Positions 53,189-61,409 of a stretch of DNA of 64,000 bases are shown one piece after another. The notes beneath the pieces are model-generated. The model did no database searches and had not been told where the DNA came from. It saw nothing but the letters and a program-made list of their open reading frames with translations. The stretch is from NCBI RefSeq assembly GCF_900167465.1, contig NZ_FUWR01000001.1, forward strand, positions 53,141-117,140. The letters are read 5' to 3'. Numbering within the stretch: position 1 is the stretch's first letter; each line of letters starts with the position of its first letter. A program made the position numbers and the translations under genes. This DNA is from Trichlorobacter thiogenes. Its GTDB lineage: Bacteria; Desulfobacterota; Desulfuromonadia; Geobacterales; Pseudopelobacteraceae.

Positions 53189-53983
53189 ATGAACCCTCAG
53201 GTTACCGATACGGCCTTTGATGATCTCCGGCTGATACAGCGCGGGCTGAACGGCAGCAAGGAAGAGCTGTTCAGCCTGATGGAGCGCCCCACACCGGACA
53301 TCCTGCGGGCCGCCTTGCGCAATCCGGCCCTGGATGAAGCCCACCTGCTGGCGTTACTACGCCACACCGGCCTGCACCCGGATCTGTTTACCCTGCTGCA
53401 CCAGCAGCATGAGCCCCCAGCCGCTAACTATCAGGTACTTTTTGCCCTGGTTCAACATGCCGAAACACCGGCCCATATTGTCAGTACGCTGCTGCCCAGA
53501 CTGTATCTATTTGATCTACTTAAAATCTGCTCTACACCGGGAGTGCCACAGGACCAGAAGACGGCAGCTGAACGGGCTATCATCCAACGTGTTCCCACCC
53601 AGCCTTTAGGCAATAAATTGACTCTGGCCCGTAGAGGCACTGCAGCCATTGCAGAGGCGCTACTGAAAGAGGGACAACCGCAAGTAGTGGCAGCCTGCCT
53701 TGATAATCCTCACCTGAAGGAAGGTGCGCTGCATCAGTTTATCAACTCTGCTGCTGCCACTGCCGAGACCATCTCCCAGATCGCCCGGCACAACCGTTGG
53801 CAACACCGCCCGGAATTACAGCAGGCGATCCTGAAAAATCCCCGCACACCAGCCATCTGGTTTACCCTGTTTCTACCACGACTACCCCGCTCTGTGGTCA
53901 AGAACCTGGCCCTTTCGCCACGCCTGACACCGCAGCAGAAGCTGTTGGTTGCCGAAGTAGTTGGAGGTAAAAAGCCGTCATGA
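53189..53983 (+). CDS. Helical-repeat protein of unknown function
   Basis: 264 residues from ATG 53189 (another in-frame ATG six bases upstream). Almost entirely helical, with short repeated helix pairs resembling HEAT or similar solenoids: PDILRAALRNPALDEAHLLALL, VLFALVQHAETPAHIVSTLLPRL, VVAACLDNPHLKEGALHQFI, QQAILKNPRTPAIWFTLFLPRL. Pro/His/Leu-rich, no signal peptide, membrane helix or catalytic motif. Its stop overlaps the start of the NlpC/P60 gene (ATGA), so the two are co-expressed. I do not recognise the family. Confidence 0.62.
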   Translation: MNPQVTDTAFDDLRLIQRGLNGSKEELFSLMERPTPDILRAALRNPALDEAHLLALLRHTGLHPDLFTLLHQQHEPPAANYQVLFALVQHAETPAHIVSTLLPRLYLFDLLKICSTPGVPQDQKTAAERAIIQRVPTQPLGNKLTLARRGTAAIAEALLKEGQPQVVAACLDNPHLKEGALHQFINSAAATAETISQIARHNRWQHRPELQQAILKNPRTPAIWFTLFLPRLPRSVVKNLALSPRLTPQQKLLVAEVVGGKKPS

Positions 53984-54804
53984 TCCCACGTTGTCTAAGC
54001 ATACTCGTAGCTATCTGCCTCCTCTGGCCACTATCGCTTGCCACTGCAGAGTCCCCCCGCTTTGCGATTGCCCGAAAACCAACCCCGGTGTTTAACAACC
54101 CGCAATCAGCCGGACCTCAGACAAAACTGCGCAAAGATCACTGCGGTCAAATGCGGCAGCTAGAGTTTATCGCCCTGCCCGGCACGGTATTTGAGGTAGT
54201 TGCTGTTCCAACTGGCATTCCTGGTGTACTGCAGGTACGGACCAATGACTATCAGGCACCGTCCGGCACCCAGTTGTATGTTGCGGCAGAGCTGTTGACA
54301 CCGCAATTGGATACACCACCCGAGCGCAAACCGCAGCTGCCTGAAGCAGCAAAAATTATGCAACAGCTGCGCAGTGCAGTGGGACTACCCTATGTATGGG
54401 GTGGTAACCTGCGTAACGGCGTGACACTGGCTGGACAGCCACAGTTTGCCGGGCTGGACTGTTCAGGACTGCTGTACGAGGCTACCGATGGCTATACGCC
54501 CCGCAATACCGAGCAACTGGTGGATTTTGGCAAGCAAGTTGCCATTGAAGGGAAAAACATCCAGGAATTGCTACAGCAGCTGCGCCCACTTGATCTGATC
54601 GTCTGGAAAGGGCATGTCATCATTGTACTGGATCAAAAAACAGCAGTAGAGAGTATTCTGAACTGTAGCGGGGGGAGGGACGGCGTTGTGACAACCCCGC
54701 TGGAAACGCGGTTGAAGCAGCTACTGAAACAGCGCAGACCAGCCAACAGCTGGCCTGCCGGTGCTGGCAAATCAGCACATTTTGTGGTCCGCAGGTGGAT
54801 TTAA
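53980..54804 (+). CDS. NlpC/P60-like cysteine peptidase, exported
   Basis: 274 residues with a signal peptide (about 1-24) and a C-terminal NlpC/P60-type papain-like domain (about 120-270). The catalytic Cys is in GLDCSGLLYEA and the His in VWKGHVIIVLD, in the family order; VGLPYVWGGN precedes the Cys as usual. Such enzymes cut peptidoglycan stem peptides. The middle region (about 50-115) may be an SH3-like wall-binding module. Coupled to the upstream helical-repeat gene; converges with the uracil-DNA glycosylase gene, overlapping by four bases. Confidence 0.82.
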   Translation: MIPRCLSILVAICLLWPLSLATAESPRFAIARKPTPVFNNPQSAGPQTKLRKDHCGQMRQLEFIALPGTVFEVVAVPTGIPGVLQVRTNDYQAPSGTQLYVAAELLTPQLDTPPERKPQLPEAAKIMQQLRSAVGLPYVWGGNLRNGVTLAGQPQFAGLDCSGLLYEATDGYTPRNTEQLVDFGKQVAIEGKNIQELLQQLRPLDLIVWKGHVIIVLDQKTAVESILNCSGGRDGVVTTPLETRLKQLLKQRRPANSWPAGAGKSAHFVVRRWI

Positions 54805-55553
54805 GCTTTTTTCTTTTTCTCTGGCACCGGTAGTTTTAATTTGTGCAGCACTTGCTCCATATCGCTCCAGACATCCCAGTAATGCTGCTTGTTTTCCTTG
54901 TTATGCAGCAGGAACGAAGGATGAAAGGTAGGCATCACCGGGATACCGTGCCAGCTGTGGAACTGCCCCCGCATCCGGGAGATAGGCTCTTTGCTGTTCA
55001 GCAGGGTCTGGGCTGCAAAGGTACCCAGGGCCACAATCACCTCTGGCTTGATGATCTGCAGCTGCTGCGTCAGAAACGGCGAACAGGTGGCAATTTCATC
55101 TTTATGTGGATTACGGTTAGCTGGCGGTCGGCACTTAAGCACATTGCAGATATAGACCTGGGCGCGCTTTAACCCCATCGCCTCAATCAGCCGGGTCAAG
55201 ACCTGACCTGCCTCCCCCACAAACGGCTGCCCCTGCCGGTCCTCATCTGCGCCGGGCGCTTCTCCCACAAACACCAGTCGGGCCTTTTCATAGCCTGCCC
55301 CAAAGACCAGGTTGGTACGCCCGTGGCAAAGATCACAACGCTGGCAATCACCGATCCTCTGACAGAGTTCAGCAAGGGTCTGAGGTCTGGCTGCTGGCAC
55401 CTGCGCTGGCTGCTGCCGTAGAGGCTCCCGGTCGCCGGGCAGTTCAGCCTGCTGCACTGTTTCCAACGGCAACCCGTCAACACCGCTCTCTTCAAGCTCC
55501 TGCAGGTATTCTCGCACCGAAGCGTACATGGTCTGGGGGTGCAACCTGTTCAT
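54801..55553 (-). CDS. Type-4 uracil-DNA glycosylase
   Basis: Removes uracil from DNA; contains a [4Fe-4S] cluster. 250 residues from the first ATG (an ATG eight codons later is possible). A Gln/Pro-rich N-terminal extension (about 1-60) precedes the core: cysteines in RIGDCQRCDLCHGRTNLVFG, the active-site motif GEAPGADEDRQGQPFVGEAG, the second cysteine pair in KCRPPANRNPHKDEIATC, and FHPSFLL near the C-terminus. All motifs of family-4 enzymes are intact. Confidence 0.9.
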   Translation of the reverse strand: MNRLHPQTMYASVREYLQELEESGVDGLPLETVQQAELPGDREPLRQQPAQVPAARPQTLAELCQRIGDCQRCDLCHGRTNLVFGAGYEKARLVFVGEAPGADEDRQGQPFVGEAGQVLTRLIEAMGLKRAQVYICNVLKCRPPANRNPHKDEIATCSPFLTQQLQIIKPEVIVALGTFAAQTLLNSKEPISRMRGQFHSWHGIPVMPTFHPSFLLHNKENKQHYWDVWSDMEQVLHKLKLPVPEKKKKA

Positions 55554-55604
55554 GGTACAAACCTCATCTTTGCTTTTAGCTTCATCCTGCAGTATGCTGA
55601 AACC

Positions 55605-56543
55605 ATGCCTCTGTTGCTTCTGACATCTCTCTTGATTCTACTCTTTCCCGCCCTCAGTTTTGCCTGGGGTGGTGGCACCCATCTGGTGATCGGCCTTGAC
55701 GTGCTGTCCCGACTCCAGCAGTTACCGACGCAGCTTGCAACCCTGTTGGGAAGCTATGCCAATGACTTTCTCTACGGTTGTCTGGCTGCCGACATCATTG
55801 TAGGCAAGAAACATACCCACTACCTGCTGAACTGCCACCGCTGGCGGATTGGGGCACGACTACTGCAATCTGCCCAGGATGATCCGCAACGGGCCTGCGC
55901 CTACGGCTATCTCTGCCACCTGGCAGCTGATGTGGTGGCCCACAACTACTATGTGCCGTACAAGACCATCCGCTCCTTCTCAACCATCGCCCTGCGGCAC
56001 ACCTACTGGGAACTGCGCTTTGAGGCATTTGTTGAGCCGCAGATCTGGGAGCGGGCCCAGGAGATCTGCCGGGCCGGGCTCCCCCATGATGATGCCCTGC
56101 TGCGCCACGTCATGGCCCCGACCCTGTTTTCCTTTGGCAACAACAAGCGGATCTTTAACTCTATTCTGCTGCTTTCACGGCTTGAGCGCTGGCAACTGCT
56201 GATCAAGGCACTTTCCACCCGCAGTCAGCACAGCCTAACCTTTGAAGACCGTCAAGAGTATCTGAAAGATACCATGGAAGTGGTGATGGACCTGCTGATC
56301 CACGGCGAGGAATCCTTCTGCTGGTCGGCTGACCCTACGGGAGAGGCTGCCCTGGAAGTTGCCCAGGAGATGCGCCGCCACCTGCGTTTTCTCTACAAAA
56401 GCGGTCGATTTACCCGTGAAGAAGGGATGGAGCGGGTTGAGTTCATCAAGCCGACCTTACAGCGATCAATCCACCATCCTGAACTACTGGCGATCCTGAA
56501 AGGGGCCTGCCACGAATCAAGCACGCCCTTTATTCTGCAGTAA
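55605..56543 (+). CDS. Zinc-dependent phospholipase C-like protein
   Basis: 312 residues from ATG 55605; the longer frame would begin in the divergent glycosylase gene. A signal peptide (MPLLLLTSLLILLFPALSFA, cleavage before WGGGTH) leaves an N-terminal Trp and nearby His, the pattern of bacterial zinc-dependent phospholipases C, whose mature Trp-1 and several His/Asp residues bind zinc. Further candidates are LGSYANDFLYGCLAADIIVGKKHTHYLLNCH and CHLAADVVAHNYYVPY. Convergent with coaBC, overlapping by 27 bases. Enzymatic substrate is unproven. Confidence 0.78.
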   Translation: MPLLLLTSLLILLFPALSFAWGGGTHLVIGLDVLSRLQQLPTQLATLLGSYANDFLYGCLAADIIVGKKHTHYLLNCHRWRIGARLLQSAQDDPQRACAYGYLCHLAADVVAHNYYVPYKTIRSFSTIALRHTYWELRFEAFVEPQIWERAQEICRAGLPHDDALLRHVMAPTLFSFGNNKRIFNSILLLSRLERWQLLIKALSTRSQHSLTFEDRQEYLKDTMEVVMDLLIHGEESFCWSADPTGEAALEVAQEMRRHLRFLYKSGRFTREEGMERVEFIKPTLQRSIHHPELLAILKGACHESSTPFILQ

Positions 56544-57728
56544 CTGCCCCACACGATCCAGAATCAGTTCTGCCAGTCGGGTCTTGGGCATCAACTCAAG
56601 CGGTTCCACCCGGCCATCCCGATACAACAGCCGGGCGATATTGGTGGACACATTGAAGCCCGCCCCTTCCTGACTGACATCGTTAGCCACAATCATATCA
56701 AGATTCTTGGCCGCCAGTTTGGCTGCGGCATTGTTCTGCAGATCTGTGGTTTCTGCGGCAAACCCCACCAGCAACGGCCGAGGATTCAACTGACCAAGTT
56801 GAGACAGAATATCGGGATTCTTTGCCAACTCCAGTGTCAGATTATCATCTTTTTTCTTTAGTTTATCGCCATTACGCAGCAAGGGGCGGTAATCTGCTAC
56901 AGCTGCGGCCTTGATCACCACGCTACATCCTTCCGCACGGGTCATCACCGCCTCATACATCTGGCGAGCCGACACCACCCGTACCAGTTCAAGCCCTGGC
57001 GGTGGTTCCAGGCAGGTAGGGCCGCTGACCAGAATCACCTTTGCCCCACGGTGACGGGCTGCCTGTGCCAGTGCATAGCCCATCTTGCCTGAGGAATGAT
57101 TACTGATATAACGCACCGGATCCAGCTCCTCCTGGGTCGGTCCTGCGGTCACTAGCACGGTCTCGCCGGCCAGATCCTGCTGGCTGAGCAAGGCACAGGC
57201 CTGATCAAAGATCCGTCCCGGCTGGGCCAGCCGCCCGCTCCCCTCCCAGCCACAGGCCAGGCTGCCGCTTTCAGCATCAACAAAGTGGTAGCCATGCCGC
57301 CGCAAGCGGGCTTCGTTCTCCTGGTAGAGCGGATTCTGATACATATTTACATTCATGGCCGGAGCCAGCAGCACCGGCGCCTTGGTGGCCATGACCGTTG
57401 TGGTCAGCAGATCATCGGCAATGCCATGGGCTATCTTTCCGATCACGTTGGCGGTGGCCGGTGCGATCAGCAGTAGGTCCGCCCGATCAGCCAACGAGAT
57501 ATGGCCAATCTCCCGTTCTTGATACAGATTGAACAGCTCTGTTGAGACCGGATTACCGGACAGGGTCTGAAAGGTAAGCGGCGTCACAAATTCCGTTGCG
57601 GCCTTAGTCATAATGACATGCACCTCGGCACCAGCCTTGGTCAGCAGCCGCAGCAGTTCCACCGCCTTGTAGACGGCGATGCCGCCGGTGACCCCCAATA
57701 CAACAGTTTTTCCAGTCAATTCTGTCAT
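56517..57728 (-). CDS. coaBC: Bifunctional CoaBC (phosphopantothenoylcysteine synthetase/decarboxylase)
   Basis: Two consecutive steps of coenzyme A synthesis. 403 residues from ATG 57728 (the longer frame would cover the next gene). The N-terminal flavin decarboxylase (about 1-185) has GVTGGIAVYKAVELLR, the His in IGHISLADRADLLLIAPATAN, PAMNVNMY and the substrate-clamp SGSLACG. The C-terminal synthetase (about 190-400) has VTAGPTQEELDPVRYISNHSSGKMG and the acyl-intermediate region AAAVADYRP with KLKK nearby. Complete and normal length. Lies four bases after the metallo-hydrolase gene. Confidence 0.95.
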   Translation of the reverse strand: MTELTGKTVVLGVTGGIAVYKAVELLRLLTKAGAEVHVIMTKAATEFVTPLTFQTLSGNPVSTELFNLYQEREIGHISLADRADLLLIAPATANVIGKIAHGIADDLLTTTVMATKAPVLLAPAMNVNMYQNPLYQENEARLRRHGYHFVDAESGSLACGWEGSGRLAQPGRIFDQACALLSQQDLAGETVLVTAGPTQEELDPVRYISNHSSGKMGYALAQAARHRGAKVILVSGPTCLEPPPGLELVRVVSARQMYEAVMTRAEGCSVVIKAAAVADYRPLLRNGDKLKKKDDNLTLELAKNPDILSQLGQLNPRPLLVGFAAETTDLQNNAAAKLAAKNLDMIVANDVSQEGAGFNVSTNIARLLYRDGRVEPLELMPKTRLAELILDRVGQLLQNKGRA

Positions 57729-57732
57729 GGTC

Positions 57733-58359
57733 TTAGTCCAGATACGGGTTATGGCGCTTTTCATGGCCAATGGTGGTGGTGGGACCGTGACCGGGATAGA
57801 CCTGCACCTGGTCCGGCAGGGTAAAGAGCCGGTTCTTGATGGATTCCACCAGTTGCTGATGGGAACCGCCCGGCAGGTCAGTCCGCCCGACACCATCGGC
57901 AAACAGGGTATCCCCGGCGATCAGCTTGCTTTCCGCCTCCAGATAGAGACAGCAGCCCCCCTGGGTATGACCAGGGGTGTGAATTACCTGCAGCCGATGG
58001 GTGCCAAACTCGATCAGCATACCATCTTCCAGCAAGCGATCAGGTTGGGGAGAGTTTTCCCCCGGCAGTCCGTACATGGCTGCTGTCTTGGCTACCCGTT
58101 CCAGCATCGGGGCATCTGCCTGATGGATATAGAGCGGTGCACCGGTGGCCTGGGTCAGTTGGCGATTAGCGCCAACATGATCAAAATGACCATGGGTGTT
58201 GATAATTGCTGTAATAGTAAGACCACGTTGCTGCACCTGGGCAAGGATGCGCTCAGCATCATCACCGGGATCCACCACAACCCCCTGCCCGGTCTCTTCG
58301 CATCCCAGGATAGAACAGTTAACGCCCAATGGGCCAACAACTATCGTATCAAACAACAT
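57733..58359 (-). CDS. Glyoxalase-II-like metallo-hydrolase
   Basis: 208 residues, metallo-beta-lactamase fold. Metal ligands are all visible: HGHFDHVGAN (HxHxDH), HTPGHTQGG, GDTLFADGVGRTDLPGG and a final YPGHGPTTTIGHE. Sequence and size fit the YcbL/GloB-like hydroxyacylglutathione hydrolase-type group, which often acts on non-glutathione thioesters in anaerobes. Probably co-transcribed with coaBC, four bases downstream. Confidence 0.88.
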   Translation of the reverse strand: MLFDTIVVGPLGVNCSILGCEETGQGVVVDPGDDAERILAQVQQRGLTITAIINTHGHFDHVGANRQLTQATGAPLYIHQADAPMLERVAKTAAMYGLPGENSPQPDRLLEDGMLIEFGTHRLQVIHTPGHTQGGCCLYLEAESKLIAGDTLFADGVGRTDLPGGSHQQLVESIKNRLFTLPDQVQVYPGHGPTTTIGHEKRHNPYLD

Positions 58360-58449
58360 ATCAGCTCACCTCTTGAGGTCTTATCTTAACTATGCCCACT
58401 TGCTGCAGCAAAAGTTTGGTGCTATGGTTTTCCAAAGGAGGTTCCAGCC

Positions 58450-58641
58450 ATGGCAAAAAACGCGTTTGTTGATCCGGATTGTTGTATCAGTTGCGGACTG
58501 TGTGTCAGCATCTGCCCCGGAGCATTTAAGTTCAACGACTCAGGCAAATCAGAGTGTTATAATCAGGATGGCGCCACTGAAGCTGAAAAGCAGTCAGCCA
58601 TTGACGGCTGCCCTGTCCAGGCGATCAGCTGGTCTTCCTGA
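58450..58641 (+). CDS. Ferredoxin, single [4Fe-4S] type
   Basis: 63 residues, a small electron carrier. Cluster cysteines in [17 protein letters not shown] and the remote GCPVQAI; an extra Cys (SECYNQ) may form the disulphide seen in Desulfovibrio-type ferredoxins with one cluster. Strong AAAGGAGG ribosome site. Followed at 23 bases by the rubredoxin gene, so the pair form a small redox operon. Divergent from the glyoxalase-II-like gene. Confidence 0.93.
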   Translation: MAKNAFVDPDCCISCGLCVSICPGAFKFNDSGKSECYNQDGATEAEKQSAIDGCPVQAISWSS

Positions 58642-58664
58642 CCACCACGAAAAGGAGAAAACCG

Positions 58665-58823
58665 ATGCAAAAGTATGTCTGCACTATCTGCCAGTATGAG
58701 TATGATCCCGCTGCCGGAGACCCTGACCACGGCATTGCCCCCGGCACTGCCTTTGAAGATATCCCGGCTGATTGGTGCTGCCCGCTGTGCGGCGCTGGCA
58801 AGGATGTCTTTGAAGAAGCGTAA
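58665..58823 (+). CDS. Rubredoxin
   Basis: A 52-residue protein with the Fe(SCys)4 site: [17 protein letters not shown] (C-x2-C) and [16 protein letters not shown] (C-x2-C), aromatic residues of the core and normal size. GGAG upstream of the ATG. Directly downstream of the ferredoxin gene; the two probably serve oxygen or reactive-oxygen reduction or another low-potential electron path. It ends at a strong palindrome. Confidence 0.96.
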   Translation: MQKYVCTICQYEYDPAAGDPDHGIAPGTAFEDIPADWCCPLCGAGKDVFEEA

Positions 58824-58828
58824 TATCT

Positions 58829-58857
58829 GTAGGGGCAGGTTTAAAACCTGCCCCTAC
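58829..58857. terminator. Palindromic hairpin between rubredoxin and aminotransferase
   Basis: Near-perfect 14 bp stem (GTAGGGGCAGGTTT / AAACCTGCCCCTAC) between two convergent genes, usable by both. Its GTAGGGGCA edge matches the palindrome at 36353, suggesting one dispersed hairpin family. No long T run. Confidence 0.6.
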
Positions 58858-58861
58858 TTCT

Positions 58862-59926
58862 TCAACGCAACTCTCCATCCAGAACCACCAGAAACTCTTC
58901 TAATTCAGCTGGTTGCATATCTCCCATATGGGCAATTCGGAAGGTTTTGCCCTTGATCTTGCCGTAGCCGTCATCAAAGGCATACCCTTTCTCTCCCAAC
59001 TGTTTTTTTATTGCTGCCAAATCTACACCGCGACTGTTTGCCACACTGGTTAAGGTCACTGAGCGGGCACCTTCTGGCGCAAACAACTCAAATCCACGCT
59101 CCAATGCCCAATTTCTGGTTCGTTCAGCCATGCTGCTGTGCCGTTCCCAGCGTGCCTCCAGCCCCTCTGCAAAAAACCGCTGCAGCTGGCAATCAAGACC
59201 ATAGATCAGCGAGATGCAGGGGGTTGAAGGGGTGTTATCCTTGTCATCATTGGCTGCAAATTCCATGAAATCAAAATAGTAGCCACGGTTTTCAACAGAT
59301 TGCGCACGCTGCAGCGCCTTCTCGGTGGCAGTAAAGATGGCCAGGCCGGGCGGCAGGGCAAAGGCTTTCTGAACGCCAAAGATACAGCAATCAATCCCCA
59401 GCTCATCCAACGCAATCGGCATAGCGCTCATGGATGATACCGTATCAACAATAAACACCACGTCAGGATACTTGTGCATCACAGCGGCAATTTCCGGTAA
59501 CGGTGACAACACGCCGGTGGAGGTCTCATTATGGATCATGGTGATACTGTCATACTTGCCGGTTGCCAGGGTTGCATCCACCAGCTCTGCAGTGATCGGC
59601 TGCCCCCAGGGGACCTTGATGGCATCGGCCTCTTTGCCACAACGCAGGGTTACATCGTGCCATTTATCAGAAAAAGCACCGTTACAGAAATTGGCACAGC
59701 GACCTTTGACCAGATTACGGATTGCCCCTTCCATGGCACCAAAGGCACTGGAGGTGGACAGGAACACACGACTTTCCGTCTTCATCAAGCGTTTCAGGTT
59801 TGTCTTTATCCGTCCATGCAGCTCAGCATATTCTTTCATCCGATGACCGATCATCGGCTGGGACATGGCAGCAAAAACCTCAGGAGTTACATTGACCGGC
59901 CCTGGAATAAACAGCTTTTTTGACAT
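58862..59926 (-). CDS. Class V aminotransferase (serine-pyruvate/alanine-glyoxylate type)
   Basis: PLP-dependent aminotransferase, 354 residues. N-terminus MSKKLFIPGPVNVTPEVFAAM and the GHRMKEYAEL region are typical of the alanine-glyoxylate / serine-pyruvate group. The Asp of IVDTVSSMSAMPI and the PLP Lys in CIFGVQKAFALPPGLAI are present. The C-terminal FRIAHMGDMQPAELEEFL fits too. Relatives include phosphoserine aminotransferase-like enzymes in Geobacter, so a serine pathway role is possible; the substrate is not decided by sequence. Confidence 0.88.
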   Translation of the reverse strand: MSKKLFIPGPVNVTPEVFAAMSQPMIGHRMKEYAELHGRIKTNLKRLMKTESRVFLSTSSAFGAMEGAIRNLVKGRCANFCNGAFSDKWHDVTLRCGKEADAIKVPWGQPITAELVDATLATGKYDSITMIHNETSTGVLSPLPEIAAVMHKYPDVVFIVDTVSSMSAMPIALDELGIDCCIFGVQKAFALPPGLAIFTATEKALQRAQSVENRGYYFDFMEFAANDDKDNTPSTPCISLIYGLDCQLQRFFAEGLEARWERHSSMAERTRNWALERGFELFAPEGARSVTLTSVANSRGVDLAAIKKQLGEKGYAFDDGYGKIKGKTFRIAHMGDMQPAELEEFLVVLDGELR

Positions 59927-60160
59927 TATCGAACTCCAAATAGCATGTAATAATAGGCTGTTTCGCTATAGCAGAGCAGCCCCCCAAAGTCAAGGCAGCC
60001 TCATTGCAACACCCTTGCAACTAAAGCTGCAACACGTGCAACTACCCACAATCCTGTTGCTTTTCTGATTATGGCGTGCTAGTTACAGTAGAAATGCAAC
60101 ATTCAAAAACTTGAATCTGTAGCCTGACTCAGAAATCAGATCACAAAGGGGAATCGACGC
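59927..60160. promoter_or_regulatory. Intergenic region with phased TGCAAC repeats
   Basis: A 234-base gap between divergent starts. It holds TGCAAC at 60005, 60016, 60028, 60037 and 60095 plus an inverted GTTGC at 60056, the first four spaced 11, 12 and 9 bases apart, close to one helical turn. This looks like a cooperative operator array for the respiratory module to the right. The regulator is unknown. The nrfD-like gene has AAAGGGGA as ribosome site. Confidence 0.45.
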
Positions 60161-61369
60161 ATGGCACATCACCACACCACTCCATCTCTCAATGAGCTGG
60201 TCACCGGGGTAGCCAACCGGCTCAAGACAGCGGGAACCGGCTTCTACCTGATGGTCTTCATTGCCGCCGCCGTGGTTCTGGCCTCTGCCGGTACCGGCCT
60301 GATGGCTATGATTAAGGGACACGAGGCATACTACAATGTCTACCGCGAGGTGCCCTGGGGCGTCCTGATCGCCACCTACGTCTTTTTCGTTGTTAGCTCC
60401 ACCGGACTCTGCCTGATCTCATCCATAGGCCACGTCTTTGGGGTCCAGGATTTCATGCCGATCGCCAAGCGCTCGGTATTCCTCTCCATCGCTACGATTC
60501 TCTCCGGCTTTTTCGTGATCGCCTTTGAGATCAAGCTCCCCTGGCGGATGGCCATCTGGAACGTGATCTCCCCCAACCTGACCTCCAACATCTGGTGGAT
60601 GGGTACCCTTTACGGTATCTACCTGGCCTTCATGTTCGCCGAGTATATCTTCCTGCTGATGAACAAGCACCGCCCTGCTGTAATCTGCGGCTTCAGTGGT
60701 TCAGTGGCCGGTATTGCCGCCCACTCAAACCTGGGTGCCGTGTTTGGCCTACTGATGGGTCGCCCCTACTGGCAGGGTCCTTACATGCCGATTTACTTCA
60801 TCGCCTCAGCCATGATGACCGGCTGTGCCGTTATTCTGTTTTTCCACATCCTCGGCTACAAGATCAACAAGCAGGAGATGTCCCCTGAAATGCAGCGTGC
60901 CCTTGAGGTTACCACCAAGATCGGCATCCTGCTGATCACCGTCATCCTGTTCTTCACCACCTGGAAACTGATTGCCGGAGCAGCTGGTCAGCCTGCCGGT
61001 GCCTACCCGGTTGTTCAGTCTGAAGTCTTCGGCCACCACGCCTTTGTGTTCTGGTTCTTTGAAATCCTGTTGGGGATGGTTGGCCCCCTGATACTCTTCA
61101 TTCTATCTAAGGGGCGCAACCTTAAGCTGATGTTGATCGCATCGTTATCAATGGTAATAGGCATCTTTGTCATGCGCTTCAATCTGGTCTATCTCGGTCA
61201 ATCTCTGCCGGTTTACTATGACCTGGGGGTTAATGAGTTCAAGGAAATGCTGCACTATGCCCCTTCCGTGTACGAGTGGATCATTACTGCTGGCGGCTTT
61301 GGCCTGACCGCCCTGCTGTTCCTGATCGGAGAAAAAGTTTTTGACGGTCACAAGGTTGAGGATCACTAG
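60161..61369 (+). CDS. NrfD/PsrC-family membrane quinone oxidoreductase subunit
   Basis: 402-residue integral membrane protein with nine or ten hydrophobic helices, for example FYLMVFIAAAVVLASAGTGLMAM, VLIATYVFFVVSSTGLCLISSIG and WWMGTLYGIYLAFMFAEYIFLL. The NrfD/polysulphide reductase family pattern (early ...PWGVLIATYVFFV, later HAFVFWFFEILLGMVGPLILF) is clear. It should exchange electrons with menaquinone. The next two genes encode a four-cluster Fe-S protein and a trihaem cytochrome, making a CbcSTU/VWX-like module known from Geobacter. Phased repeats lie upstream. Confidence 0.88.
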   Translation: MAHHHTTPSLNELVTGVANRLKTAGTGFYLMVFIAAAVVLASAGTGLMAMIKGHEAYYNVYREVPWGVLIATYVFFVVSSTGLCLISSIGHVFGVQDFMPIAKRSVFLSIATILSGFFVIAFEIKLPWRMAIWNVISPNLTSNIWWMGTLYGIYLAFMFAEYIFLLMNKHRPAVICGFSGSVAGIAAHSNLGAVFGLLMGRPYWQGPYMPIYFIASAMMTGCAVILFFHILGYKINKQEMSPEMQRALEVTTKIGILLITVILFFTTWKLIAGAAGQPAGAYPVVQSEVFGHHAFVFWFFEILLGMVGPLILFILSKGRNLKLMLIASLSMVIGIFVMRFNLVYLGQSLPVYYDLGVNEFKEMLHYAPSVYEWIITAGGFGLTALLFLIGEKVFDGHKVEDH

Positions 61370-61409
61370 ACCACACTACAGATCAATTACTACGACAAGG
61401 ATACCAATC

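Noticed and set aside
60005..60042. CRISPR-like array from the regular TGCAAC repeats
   Set aside because: Repeat units are only six bases and spacers three to six; no cas gene is present. An operator array is the better reading.
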